A stretch of DNA of 64,000 nucleotides from Thalassobius sp049116315 (GTDB lineage: Bacteria > Pseudomonadota > Alphaproteobacteria > Rhodobacterales > Rhodobacteraceae): the NCBI GenBank assembly GCA_049116315.1, contig JAGDZD010000015.1:62001-126000 (forward strand), given 5' to 3'. Under the pieces are notes generated by a model. It saw nothing but the letters and a program-made list of their open reading frames with translations. It did not search any database and had not been told where the DNA came from. The translations under genes were made by a program, and so were the position numbers. Positions 33,386 to 42,441 of this stretch are shown piece by piece; positions within the stretch are counted from its first letter, which is position 1, and every line of letters begins with the position of its first letter.

Positions 33386-35641
33386 ATGACAAAAAACCGT
33401 TTCACACCGGAAGAGGCGCTCGCCTTTCACCTTGAACCATCCCCCGGTAAATGGGAGGTCCAAGCCACCGTCCCAATGACCACACAGCGCGATTTGTCGC
33501 TGGCCTATTCCCCCGGTGTTGCGGTGCCCTGCGAAGCAATCGCGGAGAACCCAGAACTTGCCTATGACTATACAAACAAGGGCAACCTCGTTGCGGTGAT
33601 CTCAAATGGGACCGCGGTGTTGGGGCTTGGAAACCTTGGCGCGCTGGGCAGTAAGCCCGTCATGGAAGGGAAGTCGGTGCTGTTCAAGCGGTTTGCGGAT
33701 GTCAATTCGATCGACATCGAGTTGGACACCGAAGACCCCGAAGAAATCATCCAAGCTGTTAAACTGATGGGCCCCACATTTGGCGGTGTGAACCTCGAAG
33801 ATATCAAAGCGCCCGAATGTTTCATCATCGAGCAACGCCTAAAAGAAGAGATGGATATCCCGGTCTTTCACGATGACCAACATGGGACAGCGGTGATTTG
33901 CGCGGCGGGTTTGATCAACGCCCTGCATATTTCAGGCAAAGACATCGCAGACGTTAAGATTGTTCTGAACGGCGCTGGTGCGGCAGGGATTGCCTGTATT
34001 GAGCTGCTGAAATCCATGGGCGCCAAGCACCAAAACTGTATCGTATGTGATACCAAAGGTGTCATCTACCAAGGTCGTACCGAAGGTATGAACCAGTGGA
34101 AATCGGCCCACGCTATCAAGACTGAGCTGCGCACTCTCGAAGAGGCGATGGATGGCGCTGATGTGTTCTTGGGTGTGTCTGCCAAAGGCGCTGTGACACC
34201 GGAAATGGTAATGGCGATGGCAGACAACCCGGTGATCTTTGCCATGGCCAACCCGGATCCAGAAATCACACCCGAAGATGCCCAAGCGGTTCGTGTTGAT
34301 GCAATCGTTGCAACCGGTCGTTCGGACTATCCAAACCAGGTCAACAACGTCCTTGGTTTTCCCTACCTGTTCCGTGGTGCGCTGGATATTCACGCCCGTG
34401 CCATCAATGACGAAATGAAAATCGCCTGTGCCCATGCTTTGGCGGCACTGGCGCGCGAAGATGTCCCTGATGAGGTGGCTTTGGCCTATGGTAAGTCGCT
34501 GACCTTTGGGCGCGACTATATCATTCCGACGCCATTTGATCCGCGTCTGATCCATGTGATTCCACCTGCTGTGGCCAAAGCGGGGATGGAAACAGGTGTT
34601 GCGAGACGTCCGATCATCGACATGGATGCGTACGAGCAGTCGCTGAAATCGCGGATGGATCCAACAGCCAATATCATGCGCGGTATTCACGCGCGGGCCC
34701 GCAAAGCACAGGCCCGAATGATCTTCGCCGAAGGGGATGATCCACGCGTATTGCGCGCTGCGGTCCAATACCAGCGCGCGGGATTGGGCAAATCTTTGGT
34801 GGTTGGACGCGACGCTGACGTCAAAGCCAAGCTTGAAGAATCGGGCATGGGGGACGCGTATCGCGAACTCGAGGTGGTGAACGCCGCCAACACCCGCCAT
34901 TTGGAGGGATACAAAGATTTCCTCTATCAGCGTCTGCAACGGCGTGGTTTTGACACTCAGGACATCCACCGTTTGGCGGCCCGCGATCGTCATGTGTTCT
35001 CGGCTTTGATGTTGGCCCATGGGCACGGTGATGGCCTTGTAACCGGCGCAACCCGCAAATCTGCGCATGTTCTTGAGTTGATCAACCATGTGTTTGATGC
35101 CGATGCGGAACATGGGGCGGTTGGCGTTACTGCGCTGCTGCGCAATGGACGTATCGTTCTGATGGCCGATACATTGGTGCATGAATGGCCCAACCAAGAA
35201 GATCTGGCCACGATTGCAGAGCGGTCAGCAGATGTTGCCCGTCACTTGGGGCTAGAGCCACGGGTGGCCTTTGTCAGTTTCTCGACCTTTGGGTACCCCG
35301 TATCTGAACGCGCAGAGAAGATGCATATGGCCCCCAAAGTGCTGGAAGAGCGCGGCGTCGACTTTGAATTCGAAGGTGAGATGACGGTTGATGTGGCCCT
35401 GAACCCGCAGGTTCAAGAGTCTTATCCGTTCCAACGCCTGTCTGGGCCTGCCAACATCTTGGTTGTGCCTGCACGCCATTCGGCGTCGATTTCGGTGAAA
35501 TTGATGCAAGAAATGGGTGGGGCCACTGTTGTTGGTCCGATTTTGGCTGGGATCGACAATTCGATTCAGATCTGCTCCACAAACTCGACTTCAAACGACA
35601 TTCTGAACATGGCAATGCTTGCTGCCTGCAAAGTGGGCTGA
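33386..35641 (+). CDS. maeB: NADP-dependent malic enzyme with phosphotransacetylase-like C-terminal domain
   Basis: This 751-residue fusion decarboxylates malate to pyruvate, supplying NADPH and pyruvate. The malic enzyme half shows LSLAYSPGVAVPCEAI, VISNGTAVLGLGNLGALGSK, NLEDIKAPECFIIEQRL, PVFHDDQHGTAVI with metal ligands, and the nucleotide fold IVLNGAGAAGIACIELL. From about residue 430 a phosphotransacetylase-like domain follows (RARKAQARMIFAEGDDPRVL to the C-terminus, with SGPANILVVPA), which is regulatory and not catalytic in characterised MaeB enzymes. The length is normal for the family. It is divergent from mutS; a PfkB kinase gene follows six bases after the stop. Confidence 0.97.
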   Translation: MTKNRFTPEEALAFHLEPSPGKWEVQATVPMTTQRDLSLAYSPGVAVPCEAIAENPELAYDYTNKGNLVAVISNGTAVLGLGNLGALGSKPVMEGKSVLFKRFADVNSIDIELDTEDPEEIIQAVKLMGPTFGGVNLEDIKAPECFIIEQRLKEEMDIPVFHDDQHGTAVICAAGLINALHISGKDIADVKIVLNGAGAAGIACIELLKSMGAKHQNCIVCDTKGVIYQGRTEGMNQWKSAHAIKTELRTLEEAMDGADVFLGVSAKGAVTPEMVMAMADNPVIFAMANPDPEITPEDAQAVRVDAIVATGRSDYPNQVNNVLGFPYLFRGALDIHARAINDEMKIACAHALAALAREDVPDEVALAYGKSLTFGRDYIIPTPFDPRLIHVIPPAVAKAGMETGVARRPIIDMDAYEQSLKSRMDPTANIMRGIHARARKAQARMIFAEGDDPRVLRAAVQYQRAGLGKSLVVGRDADVKAKLEESGMGDAYRELEVVNAANTRHLEGYKDFLYQRLQRRGFDTQDIHRLAARDRHVFSALMLAHGHGDGLVTGATRKSAHVLELINHVFDADAEHGAVGVTALLRNGRIVLMADTLVHEWPNQEDLATIAERSADVARHLGLEPRVAFVSFSTFGYPVSERAEKMHMAPKVLEERGVDFEFEGEMTVDVALNPQVQESYPFQRLSGPANILVVPARHSASISVKLMQEMGGATVVGPILAGIDNSIQICSTNSTSNDILNMAMLAACKVG

Positions 35642-35646
35642 ACCGC

Positions 35647-36519
35647 ATGACGATTTGGAACTTAGGCTCTATCAATGCCGATATCGTCTATCGCGTGTCC
35701 CATATCCCCGCACCGGGTGAAACGATCCTAGCGGATGATCTGGTGCGTGGTCTGGGCGGCAAGGGGGCGAATATGTCGGTGGCGGCCGCGCGGGCTGCGG
35801 CGCGCGTTTGCCACATCGGAGCTGTCGGTTCTGATGGGCAATGGGCGATTGATCGCCTCACGGAATACGGCGTTGATACGCGCCGTATTTCCAAACTCGA
35901 TGGCCCGACGGGTCATGCGATCATCACCGTGGACGCAGAAGGCGAAAATGCCATCGTTGTCTTCCCCGGCACCAACCATCAAATCGCGATGGATTCTGTG
36001 GGTCTGGCATTGTCGGCCGCCGCGCGTGGCGACGTTCTGGTGATGCAGAACGAAACCAATGAACAGCTGTTTGCCGCAGAAACAGGGTCGAAACTGGGGC
36101 TGACCGTCGCCTATGCCGCAGCGCCGTTTTCAGCGCCGGCGGTCAAATCAGTGTTGCCCTATCTTGATATTCTTGTGCTCAATGAAATCGAGATGGCGCA
36201 ATTGCAGCAGGCAACAGGTCTAGAGCCATCTGCCCAAATGGACGTCGACACAGTGATCGTCACCAAAGGCGCGGACGGCTGCACCCTTTATGAACGCGCC
36301 AGCGGCTGGGAAGCCGTGGATTTTGCTGCAATCAAGGTCGATCCGGTTGATACAACGGGGGCAGGGGACACCTTTACGGGCTATTTCCTTGCTGGGCGGG
36401 ATCGCGGCATGAGCAATGCCAGTGCAATTGAAATGGCCATCAGAGCTTCGGCGATTATGGTCACCCGTCAAGGCACTGCTGATGTGATTCCAGACCTCAA
36501 AGAGGTTTTGGATTGGTGA
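35647..36519 (+). CDS. PfkB-family carbohydrate kinase (ribokinase-like)
   Basis: The 290-residue protein is a ribokinase-fold sugar kinase. WNLGSINADIVYRV and LVRGLGGKGANMSVAAARA are the N-terminal PfkB signature with the substrate-binding GGKGAN, and PVDTTGAGDTFTGYFLAG is the C-terminal signature with the catalytic aspartate in the anion hole (GAGD). IVTKGADGCTLY precedes it. The closest match by eye is ribokinase (ribose 5-phosphorylation), but nucleoside or other sugar kinases share these motifs and no transport gene is adjacent. It follows maeB by six bases and probably shares its transcript. Its stop abuts the convergent msrA stop. Confidence 0.87.
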   Translation: MTIWNLGSINADIVYRVSHIPAPGETILADDLVRGLGGKGANMSVAAARAAARVCHIGAVGSDGQWAIDRLTEYGVDTRRISKLDGPTGHAIITVDAEGENAIVVFPGTNHQIAMDSVGLALSAAARGDVLVMQNETNEQLFAAETGSKLGLTVAYAAAPFSAPAVKSVLPYLDILVLNEIEMAQLQQATGLEPSAQMDVDTVIVTKGADGCTLYERASGWEAVDFAAIKVDPVDTTGAGDTFTGYFLAGRDRGMSNASAIEMAIRASAIMVTRQGTADVIPDLKEVLDW

Positions 36520-37185
36520 CTAATGCGCGTCCGCAAAGGGCGCGCTGTCTCCCCACAGAGCTTTGACCCGTTCGTCGCGGCCACAGGCTTTGCGATAGCG
36601 CTTATAGGCGCTGGACTGCTTGATGGGTCCAAAGCGCGTCAATACCCGCTGCTTGCCTTTATAGTAATCTTGGTGCCGGTCTTCGGCTTGATAGAACGTG
36701 CTGGCGGTGAGAATTGGCGTGACAATCTTCTGCCCCAATGCCTCTTGGGCATTCCGCTTTGCGGTTTGAGCCAGCTGTTTTTCACGATCATTGGACACAA
36801 AGATGGCTGTGCGGTAGCTCTCGCCGCGATCACAGAACTGACCACGCGCATCGGTTGGGTCAACGGAACGAAAGAACATGTCCAGCAACTGGGCGCGTGA
36901 CACCCGGTTCGGATTAAAGTGGATCTGCACTGCCTCATAGTGCCCGGATCCGCCTTTGCTGACTTGTTTGTAGGTCGGGTTGGCCGTGGTGCCACCGATA
37001 TATCCAGAGATCGCTTCGGACACGCCTGCGACGCTTTCAAAATCTGATTCAACGCACCAGAAGCATCCGCCAGCCACCGTCAGAACCTCTTCGGACGCCG
37101 CATTTGCGCGGCTACAGTTTACGGCAAGCCCAATCAAAATGGCGCCAAAGAGTAGGGCAGATTTCAGATCATTCATTGTCAGCAT
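36520..37185 (-). CDS. msrA: Peptide-methionine (S)-S-oxide reductase MsrA, exported form
   Basis: This 221-residue enzyme reduces the S-epimer of methionine sulfoxide in proteins. The catalytic motif GGCFWCVESDFESVAGV carries Cys41, and GYIGGTTANPTYKQVSKGGSGHYEAVQI, in pieces, is the family core (YIGG, GHYEAV). A signal peptide is visible at the N-terminus (LLFGAILIGLAVNCSRANA), so this MsrA should act in the periplasm, unlike the usual cytoplasmic form. ATG 37185 has AGGAGG seven bases ahead, which decides the start. No msrB gene is adjacent. Its stop abuts that of the PfkB kinase gene with no spacer. Confidence 0.95.
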   Translation of the reverse strand: MLTMNDLKSALLFGAILIGLAVNCSRANAASEEVLTVAGGCFWCVESDFESVAGVSEAISGYIGGTTANPTYKQVSKGGSGHYEAVQIHFNPNRVSRAQLLDMFFRSVDPTDARGQFCDRGESYRTAIFVSNDREKQLAQTAKRNAQEALGQKIVTPILTASTFYQAEDRHQDYYKGKQRVLTRFGPIKQSSAYKRYRKACGRDERVKALWGDSAPFADAH

Positions 37186-37341
37186 GCGATGTCCTCCTGT
37201 GGATAACATGCGCCATAGGCTGCGGCTTAGATAGGGCTGCAACAGAATGTCACGCAAGCTTGAGTGCTGGTGACCGTAGATCTCCGGTGTTTTCTCACCC
37301 CGTTTTGCACCCTAGGCTGCGGGAAATAACAGGAGAGTTGT

Positions 37342-38055
37342 ATGCGGATTGCGATGTGGTCGGGCCCTCGAAATTTGTCGACGGCCATGATGTATGCCTT
37401 TGGCGCCCGGGCAGATTGCGCTGTGATCGACGAGCCCTTTTATGCGTCGTATCTGAAGCTGACAGGATTTGATCATCCCATGCGAGATGACATCCTGGCG
37501 TCGCAATCCCAAAATCCAGAGACGGTTGCGGCGTCTCTTTTAGGGCCTATTCCTGCGGGAAAGCCGCATTTTTACCAAAAACACATGACTCAACACATGT
37601 TGGATGCTGTGCCGCGCCACTGGATGAAGGACGTCAAAAACGTGTTTCTAATCCGTCACCCAGCCCGTGTCATTGCCAGCTTTGGCGCAAAATACGAAGA
37701 TCCCACGTTGGCTGATATCGGCTTTGTCCAGCAAGCGGCGCTGTTTGATGCTGTGGTTGAAGCTGGACAATCCCCCGTCGTGATCGACAGCGCCGATATT
37801 CGGTGCGATCCACAGGGCATGTTACAAACCCTATGCGAGGCTATTGGGCTAAGTTTTCGTTCGGAAATGCTGCGCTGGGCGCCGGGTGGTCATCCAGAGG
37901 ACGGTGTTTGGGCCCCGCATTGGTACGGGGCGGTGCACCGATCTTCGGGCTTTGCAAAAGCCGAAGGGCCGCTGCCTGATCTGGATGACAAACAGTCAGA
38001 GCTGTGCGCCCTAGCCCTGCCGTCTTACGAAAAGCTTGCGCAGTTTAAGCTGTGA
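37342..38055 (+). CDS. Sulfotransferase-like P-loop protein
   Basis: The 237-residue product starts with RIAMWSGPRNLSTAMMYAFG, in which SGPRNLST resembles the PAPS 5'-phosphosulfate-binding loop, and later has VFLIRHPARVIASFG, which resembles the 3'-phosphate-binding motif (R-x-P-x-x-x-x-x-S). This is the fold of sulfotransferases. Proteins of this kind are sometimes annotated as branched-chain aminotransferase-like, a label I consider inherited and unsupported here, as no PLP motif is present. The acceptor is unknown. AGGAG lies before the ATG. It is divergent from msrA and its stop abuts that of the convergent SCP2 gene. Confidence 0.7.
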   Translation: MRIAMWSGPRNLSTAMMYAFGARADCAVIDEPFYASYLKLTGFDHPMRDDILASQSQNPETVAASLLGPIPAGKPHFYQKHMTQHMLDAVPRHWMKDVKNVFLIRHPARVIASFGAKYEDPTLADIGFVQQAALFDAVVEAGQSPVVIDSADIRCDPQGMLQTLCEAIGLSFRSEMLRWAPGGHPEDGVWAPHWYGAVHRSSGFAKAEGPLPDLDDKQSELCALALPSYEKLAQFKL

Positions 38056-38337
38056 TCACAGCAGCTCTTTGAGCTTCATCGCGATGGCAGGGTTACCTGA
38101 GATCTTGATTTTCCCCATCAGCACCGCTGTCATTGGGTTCAATTTGCCTTTGATCAGCTTCTCTAGGTTTTCTAGCGAGATTTTGAGCGTGCAATCGGCC
38201 TCACCATCGGTGCTTGCGACCTGACCACCTGCGATGCGCAAAACCCCGTCTTCGCCGCAATCGAACTTGAGCCGATCTGAAAAGCCGCTGTGAGTGACGC
38301 CCTTTTGGACCAAGTCGATCATATCATTCATAGTCAT
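38056..38337 (-). CDS. SCP2 sterol-transfer family protein
   Basis: This 93-residue protein is a stand-alone SCP2 (sterol carrier protein 2) domain: GVTHSGFSDRLKFDCGEDGV, then ADCTLKISLENLEKLIKGKL, NPMTAVLMGKIKISG and NPAIAMKLKELL match the fold, in which a hydrophobic tunnel holds a lipid or acyl ligand. No signal or membrane segment is present. The ligand cannot be inferred. The ATG at 38337 is followed by a second at 38331. Its stop abuts the sulfotransferase-like gene stop. On the other side lies argG with its terminator. Confidence 0.85.
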   Translation of the reverse strand: MTMNDMIDLVQKGVTHSGFSDRLKFDCGEDGVLRIAGGQVASTDGEADCTLKISLENLEKLIKGKLNPMTAVLMGKIKISGNPAIAMKLKELL

Positions 38338-38420
38338 GGCAGCCTCATGTGTTGGGTGCCAAAGCTATGAGGGCATCGGCGGTATTAGACAATCATGACG
38401 TTTCGTTAGCGTCGGCGACG

Positions 38421-38450
38421 CAAATAAAAAGGCCGCCCCAAGGGACGGCC
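38421..38450 (-). terminator. Rho-independent terminator of argG
   Basis: Read on the minus strand, GGCCGTCCC and GGGGCGGCC pair (with one U-G) and are followed by TTTTTATTTG. It starts 30 bases after the argG stop. Confidence 0.85.
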
Positions 38451-38480
38451 TGATTTTACTGCAATGAAACGTGGATGCGA

Positions 38481-39707
38481 TCACCCTTTCAGGCGACGAT
38501 CCCGTGCAGCCAGCAATTTCAAGCGCAGCGCGTTCAACTGAATAAAGCCTGCGGCATCTTCTTGGTTGTAGGCGCCAGCGTCTTCTTCAAAGGTCACATG
38601 CGCTTCGGAGTAGAGCGAATGATCTGAATCGCGCGCCACGGTAAAGGCGGACCCTTTGTAAAGCTTCAGTGTGACGGTGCCGGTCACATGCTCTTGGCTT
38701 TTGTCGATCAGCGCTTGCAGCATTTCACGCTCGGGCGAGTACCAGAAACCGTTATAGATCAGCTCGGCGTAGCGCGGCATGATCGAGTCTTTCAGGTGGC
38801 CTGCGCCACTGTCCAATGTGATCTGTTCGATGCCACGGTGTGCTTGCAGCAGAATAGTACCGCCGGGGGTCTCGTAGACGCCGCGGGATTTCATGCCAAC
38901 AAAGCGGTTTTCAACAAAGTCCAAACGGCCGATGCCGTGGGTGCGGCCAAGATCGTTCAACTTGGTGAGGATCGTTGCTGGGCTCATGGCTTCGCCATTG
39001 ATCGACACAGCATCGCCTTTTTCAAACCCGATGGTGATGATTTCCGGGGTATCGGGCGCATCTTCTGGTGCAACGGTGCGCTGATAGACGTAATCCGGGG
39101 CTTGTTCTGCGGGATCCTCCAGCACTTTACCTTCGGACGAGGTGTGCAACAGGTTGGCGTCCACACTGAAGGGCGCTTCGCCACGTTTGTCTTTGGCGAT
39201 AGGAATTTGGTTGGCCTCAGCAAACTCCAGCAACTTGGTACGGCTGGACAGGTCCCATTCACGCCAAGGGGCGATCACGGTGATGTCTGGGTTCAACGCA
39301 TAAGCGGCCAATTCAAAACGAACCTGATCGTTGCCTTTGCCAGTTGCGCCGTGAGACACCGCATCAGCACCGGTTTCGGCGGCGATTTCGACCAAACGCT
39401 TAGAAATCAGCGGGCGCGCAATTGAGGTGCCCAACAGATATTCACCTTCGTAGAGCGCGTTGGCGCGGAACATCGGGAACACAAAGTCGCGCACAAATTC
39501 TTCGCGGACATCTTCGATAAAGATGTTCTCGGGCTTGATCCCCAGCAGTTCAGCCTTCTTGCGCGCTGGCTCAAGCTCTTCACCCTGACCCAGGTCGGCG
39601 GTGAAGGTGACAACTTCGCAGTTATATTCGGTTTGCAACCATTTCAGGATGATCGAAGTATCGAGGCCACCGGAGTAGGCCAGAACAACTTTTTTGGGCG
39701 CGGACAT
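38481..39707 (-). CDS. argG: Argininosuccinate synthase
   Basis: This 408-residue enzyme joins citrulline and aspartate with ATP, the penultimate step of arginine synthesis. The N-terminal ATP-binding motif VVLAYSGGLDTSIILKWL is followed by VVTFTADLGQGEELEPAR, YLLGTSIARPLISKRLVEIA, DAVSHGATGKGNDQVRFEL and the C-terminal segment SRGVYETPGGTILLQAHRGI, all conserved. The start is ATG 39707 with GAGG five bases ahead; an upstream in-frame reading to 39770 has no family character. A terminator lies right behind the gene, so it is probably transcribed alone. Confidence 0.98.
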   Translation of the reverse strand: MSAPKKVVLAYSGGLDTSIILKWLQTEYNCEVVTFTADLGQGEELEPARKKAELLGIKPENIFIEDVREEFVRDFVFPMFRANALYEGEYLLGTSIARPLISKRLVEIAAETGADAVSHGATGKGNDQVRFELAAYALNPDITVIAPWREWDLSSRTKLLEFAEANQIPIAKDKRGEAPFSVDANLLHTSSEGKVLEDPAEQAPDYVYQRTVAPEDAPDTPEIITIGFEKGDAVSINGEAMSPATILTKLNDLGRTHGIGRLDFVENRFVGMKSRGVYETPGGTILLQAHRGIEQITLDSGAGHLKDSIMPRYAELIYNGFWYSPEREMLQALIDKSQEHVTGTVTLKLYKGSAFTVARDSDHSLYSEAHVTFEEDAGAYNQEDAAGFIQLNALRLKLLAARDRRLKG

Positions 39708-39844
39708 GAGGACCTCTGACACGTTACGTATAATCGCATGCGCGATACCGGGTTTTGGCCCCAAGAGCAAGGTGGTGCGGGAAACCTGACCTTTTCACCC
39801 TGTTGTGGATGTGGTTTTTTGCAAAAAAACACTTTGGAGCACTT

Positions 39845-40639
39845 ATGTTAGGTCTTAGAATTTGTTGGCACGCGGTTTTGATGGTGGTCACAAACCCCAA
39901 AGCGGTCCTACATATTTTTGTGATTCCAACAGGGATATTCGCGGCCCTCGTCTACGGCGCATTTCGGCTTTTGGTTTCAGATTTTTCAGGTCAAATTCCC
40001 CTCGGCCCCTTCGTTATCACTCTCATCCTCTTCTTCGTTGTGTTTTTGTTGATGATCGTGAAATGGCATCAATTTATTTTGCTAGATACTTCTCCGAGAG
40101 GCCTGTTCCTAAAAGGCAATTTGTCGCTATCTGCGGCCTACTTTTTTAGGGGTTTGCTCATTAGTTTGATGATGCTCATTCCGGCCCTAGTCATCGTGTA
40201 TCTAATCATGCCCATTGTGACGCCGCTGCTTCAAAGCATGCTGATTGATGCTTCTAATAATCCTGCTGTGTCTGGGTTCGGTGCGGGGGTCTTGGTTACT
40301 ATCTGGCTTAGTTCGCTGATTGTTACTACGCCCCTCATGGTTCTTTTTTATTGCGTCAGCCCAATTTTGCCAGCGACAGCCATTGAAAAACCACTGGACC
40401 TTAGAGATGCTGTTGGGGCGATGTCCGGGTCCATGGGTGCAATTATCGTCTGTGCGCTTGTGACAGGCATGGTGAACGGCGCTGTTGACATGCTTCCCTA
40501 TCTGTTAAGTTTGGTCGTTGGTAACAGTGTCATCGCATTTGTTGTGCCTCTTCTATTGCAGGCCCTGCTGCTTGTGGTGAACATCAGTATCCTAACCACG
40601 ATTTACGGGTACTTTGTGCAAAAGCGGGAGTTGCGCTGA
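39845..40639 (+). CDS. Hypothetical multi-pass membrane protein
   Basis: The product has 264 residues with about five or six hydrophobic segments, among them LHIFVIPTGIFAALVYGAF, FVITLILFFVVFLLMIV, LLISLMMLIPALVIVYLIM and LLSLVVGNSVIAFVVPLLLQ. I see no catalytic motif. The arrangement (amphipathic start, paired helices, short polar loops) recalls EI24/CysZ-like membrane proteins, but this is weak. The start is ATG 39845, after GGAG; an upstream in-frame reading to 39755 is less likely. The gene looks more AT-rich in its codons than its neighbours argG and ilvA. It is divergent from argG and precedes ilvA by 70 bases. Confidence 0.72.
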   Translation: MLGLRICWHAVLMVVTNPKAVLHIFVIPTGIFAALVYGAFRLLVSDFSGQIPLGPFVITLILFFVVFLLMIVKWHQFILLDTSPRGLFLKGNLSLSAAYFFRGLLISLMMLIPALVIVYLIMPIVTPLLQSMLIDASNNPAVSGFGAGVLVTIWLSSLIVTTPLMVLFYCVSPILPATAIEKPLDLRDAVGAMSGSMGAIIVCALVTGMVNGAVDMLPYLLSLVVGNSVIAFVVPLLLQALLLVVNISILTTIYGYFVQKRELR

Positions 40640-40709
40640 AGTCTGGATACTTCGCGCCACCTCCTCCAAACCCCTTGCCTTTGGGGGAGGCTTGTTTCAC
40701 AGAATGGGC

Positions 40710-41957
40710 ATGAGCGATTTTCTGAAAAAAGCCCGTGTGGCCGAGCAGCAGATGCGGGCGTTGTTTCCAGCAACGCCTTTGCAGCGCAATGATCACCTGT
40801 CTGCGAAATATGGCGCTGATATTTGGCTGAAACGCGAAGATCTAAGCCCCGTACGCAGCTACAAAATTCGCGGTGCGTTGAACGCGATGGGCAAAGCCTT
40901 GGCGCGGGATCCCTCACTCGAAGTTTTTGTCTGTGCAAGTGCGGGAAATCATGCGCAGGGCGTGGCGTTTGTCAGCAAGCATTTTGGTGTCAAAGGCGTT
41001 GTCTTTATGCCGGTCACCACACCTCAGCAGAAAATCGAAAAAACTCGTATTTTTGGCGGTGAAAACGTCGAAATCCGCCTTGTTGGCGACTATTTTGATG
41101 ACACGTTGGACGCGGCCCAATCCTATTGCAAAGAGGTCGGGGGGCACTTTTTGTCGCCTTTTGACGATCCGGATGTGATCGAAGGACAGGCCAGTGTTGC
41201 CGCTGAAATGTCGGCTCAGCTGGGCCGTGCCCCTGATTTGGTTGTACTGCCAGTTGGCGGTGGGGGTCTCTCTGCCGGCATCACTCAATATATGGCCGAA
41301 GTGTCACCAACCACCCGTTTGCGGTACGTCGAACCCAAAGGCGGAGCCAGCCTGCAGGCGGCGCTAGAAGCGCAGGCTTTGGTCAAGTTGAACAAAGTCG
41401 ACTCCTTTGTGGATGGCGCAGCGGTTGCGCAAATTGGCGCGGCGCCATTTGAAATTTTGCGAGATGTCGCAAAACCCGACGTCTATACCTGCCCCGAAGA
41501 TCGCATCTGTTCCACCATGTTGGAAATGTTGAACGTCGAAGGCATTGTTCTCGAACCCGCCGGCGCGTTGTCTGTGGATGTGCTTGCGGATCTAAAAGAT
41601 CAAATTTCCGGGAAAACGGTGGTCTGCGTGACCTCGGGCGGGAATTTCGATTTTGAGCGTCTGCCTGATATCAAAGAGCGGTCTCAACGGCATGCTGGAT
41701 TGAAAAAATACCTGATGTTGCGGCTGCCACAACGCCCGGGTGCTTTGCGCGATTTCCTTGAGGCGCTGGGCCCAGAAGATGACATTGCCCGGTTTGAGTA
41801 TCTCAAGAAAAACGCCCGCAACTTTGGGTCGGTGCTTTTGGGGATTGAAACCAAACGACCGGAAAACTTTCCCGCGCTGTTTGAGAAACTCGAAGCGCAT
41901 GGGTTTGTCTATTCCGATATCACCGATGACGAAACCATTGCGGAATTTGTGATCTAA
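40710..41957 (+). CDS. ilvA: Threonine ammonia-lyase
   Basis: This 415-residue PLP enzyme deaminates threonine to 2-oxobutanoate, the first committed step of isoleucine synthesis. The PLP lysine motif is PVRSYKIRGALNAM, followed by CASAGNHAQGVAF, the glycine-rich phosphate loop LPVGGGGLSAGI, and VCVTSGGNFDFERL. After about residue 330 comes a single short ACT-like domain (YLMLRLPQRPGALRDFLEAL and VLLGIETKRPENFPAL), as in shorter IlvA forms. ATG 40710 is used; ATG 40704 and an extension to 40614 are possible. One base separates its stop from the convergent Hpt gene. Confidence 0.95.
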   Translation: MSDFLKKARVAEQQMRALFPATPLQRNDHLSAKYGADIWLKREDLSPVRSYKIRGALNAMGKALARDPSLEVFVCASAGNHAQGVAFVSKHFGVKGVVFMPVTTPQQKIEKTRIFGGENVEIRLVGDYFDDTLDAAQSYCKEVGGHFLSPFDDPDVIEGQASVAAEMSAQLGRAPDLVVLPVGGGGLSAGITQYMAEVSPTTRLRYVEPKGGASLQAALEAQALVKLNKVDSFVDGAAVAQIGAAPFEILRDVAKPDVYTCPEDRICSTMLEMLNVEGIVLEPAGALSVDVLADLKDQISGKTVVCVTSGGNFDFERLPDIKERSQRHAGLKKYLMLRLPQRPGALRDFLEALGPEDDIARFEYLKKNARNFGSVLLGIETKRPENFPALFEKLEAHGFVYSDITDDETIAEFVI

Positions 41958-41958
41958 A

Positions 41959-42291
41959 CTAAGCGGCAAAGCGATTTGGTAATTCCTGCGCAAAATGTGC
42001 TTTGGAGTGATCATAGCAATCCAAAATGTCCTTTAGGTCGACTTGTGCCATCAACCCCAAGGCCGCTTGGCGTTCGCCGTTGTGGCATTTTTCCGAAAAC
42101 GTGGTGAATCCAAGATTGAGCGCACTGCCTTTGAGGAAGTGAAAATCAGCCTCTAACGCCCCTAGATCGGGGGCAGAGCGCAATTTTTCGATGACGATAT
42201 GGACCTCGTCCAAAAAGAGCTCAACCACTTCGTCAAAATCATCTGCGCCAATTTCGTCACGCAGGTTGGTGATGCGGGTCCAGTCAATCAT
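41959..42291 (-). CDS. Hpt (histidine phosphotransfer) domain protein
   Basis: The 110-residue protein is a single Hpt four-helix bundle. The phosphorylation motif is FHFLKGSALNLGF, with His51 as phospho-acceptor followed by the usual L-K-G-S-A. The helix before it (DEVVELFLDEVHIVIEKL) and the polar helix after it match the fold. It has no kinase or receiver domain, so it must shuttle phosphate between other proteins. It lies divergently 150 bases from a response regulator with a phosphatase output domain, which is its obvious candidate partner. The link is inferred from position. Confidence 0.88.
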   Translation of the reverse strand: MIDWTRITNLRDEIGADDFDEVVELFLDEVHIVIEKLRSAPDLGALEADFHFLKGSALNLGFTTFSEKCHNGERQAALGLMAQVDLKDILDCYDHSKAHFAQELPNRFAA

Positions 42292-42441
42292 AACAGTTTC
42301 CTTAACTACAGGCGCTGATCAGTTTGGCCCGCAAACCTTAACAATCGATGGCTGAGACCGGATCAAAAGGAAAAATTTTAGACTTCACCGCTTGTTAAAG
42401 GCTGGGATTTATTCCGGCAGTGATGCAGTCGGAGAGATCAT

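Noticed and set aside
33932..35197. Long open frame of 421 codons on the minus strand opposite maeB
   Set aside because: It lies entirely antisense to a well-conserved enzyme gene, has no ribosome-binding site or recognisable domain, and its composition (many His, Arg, Gln) is typical of a shadow frame.
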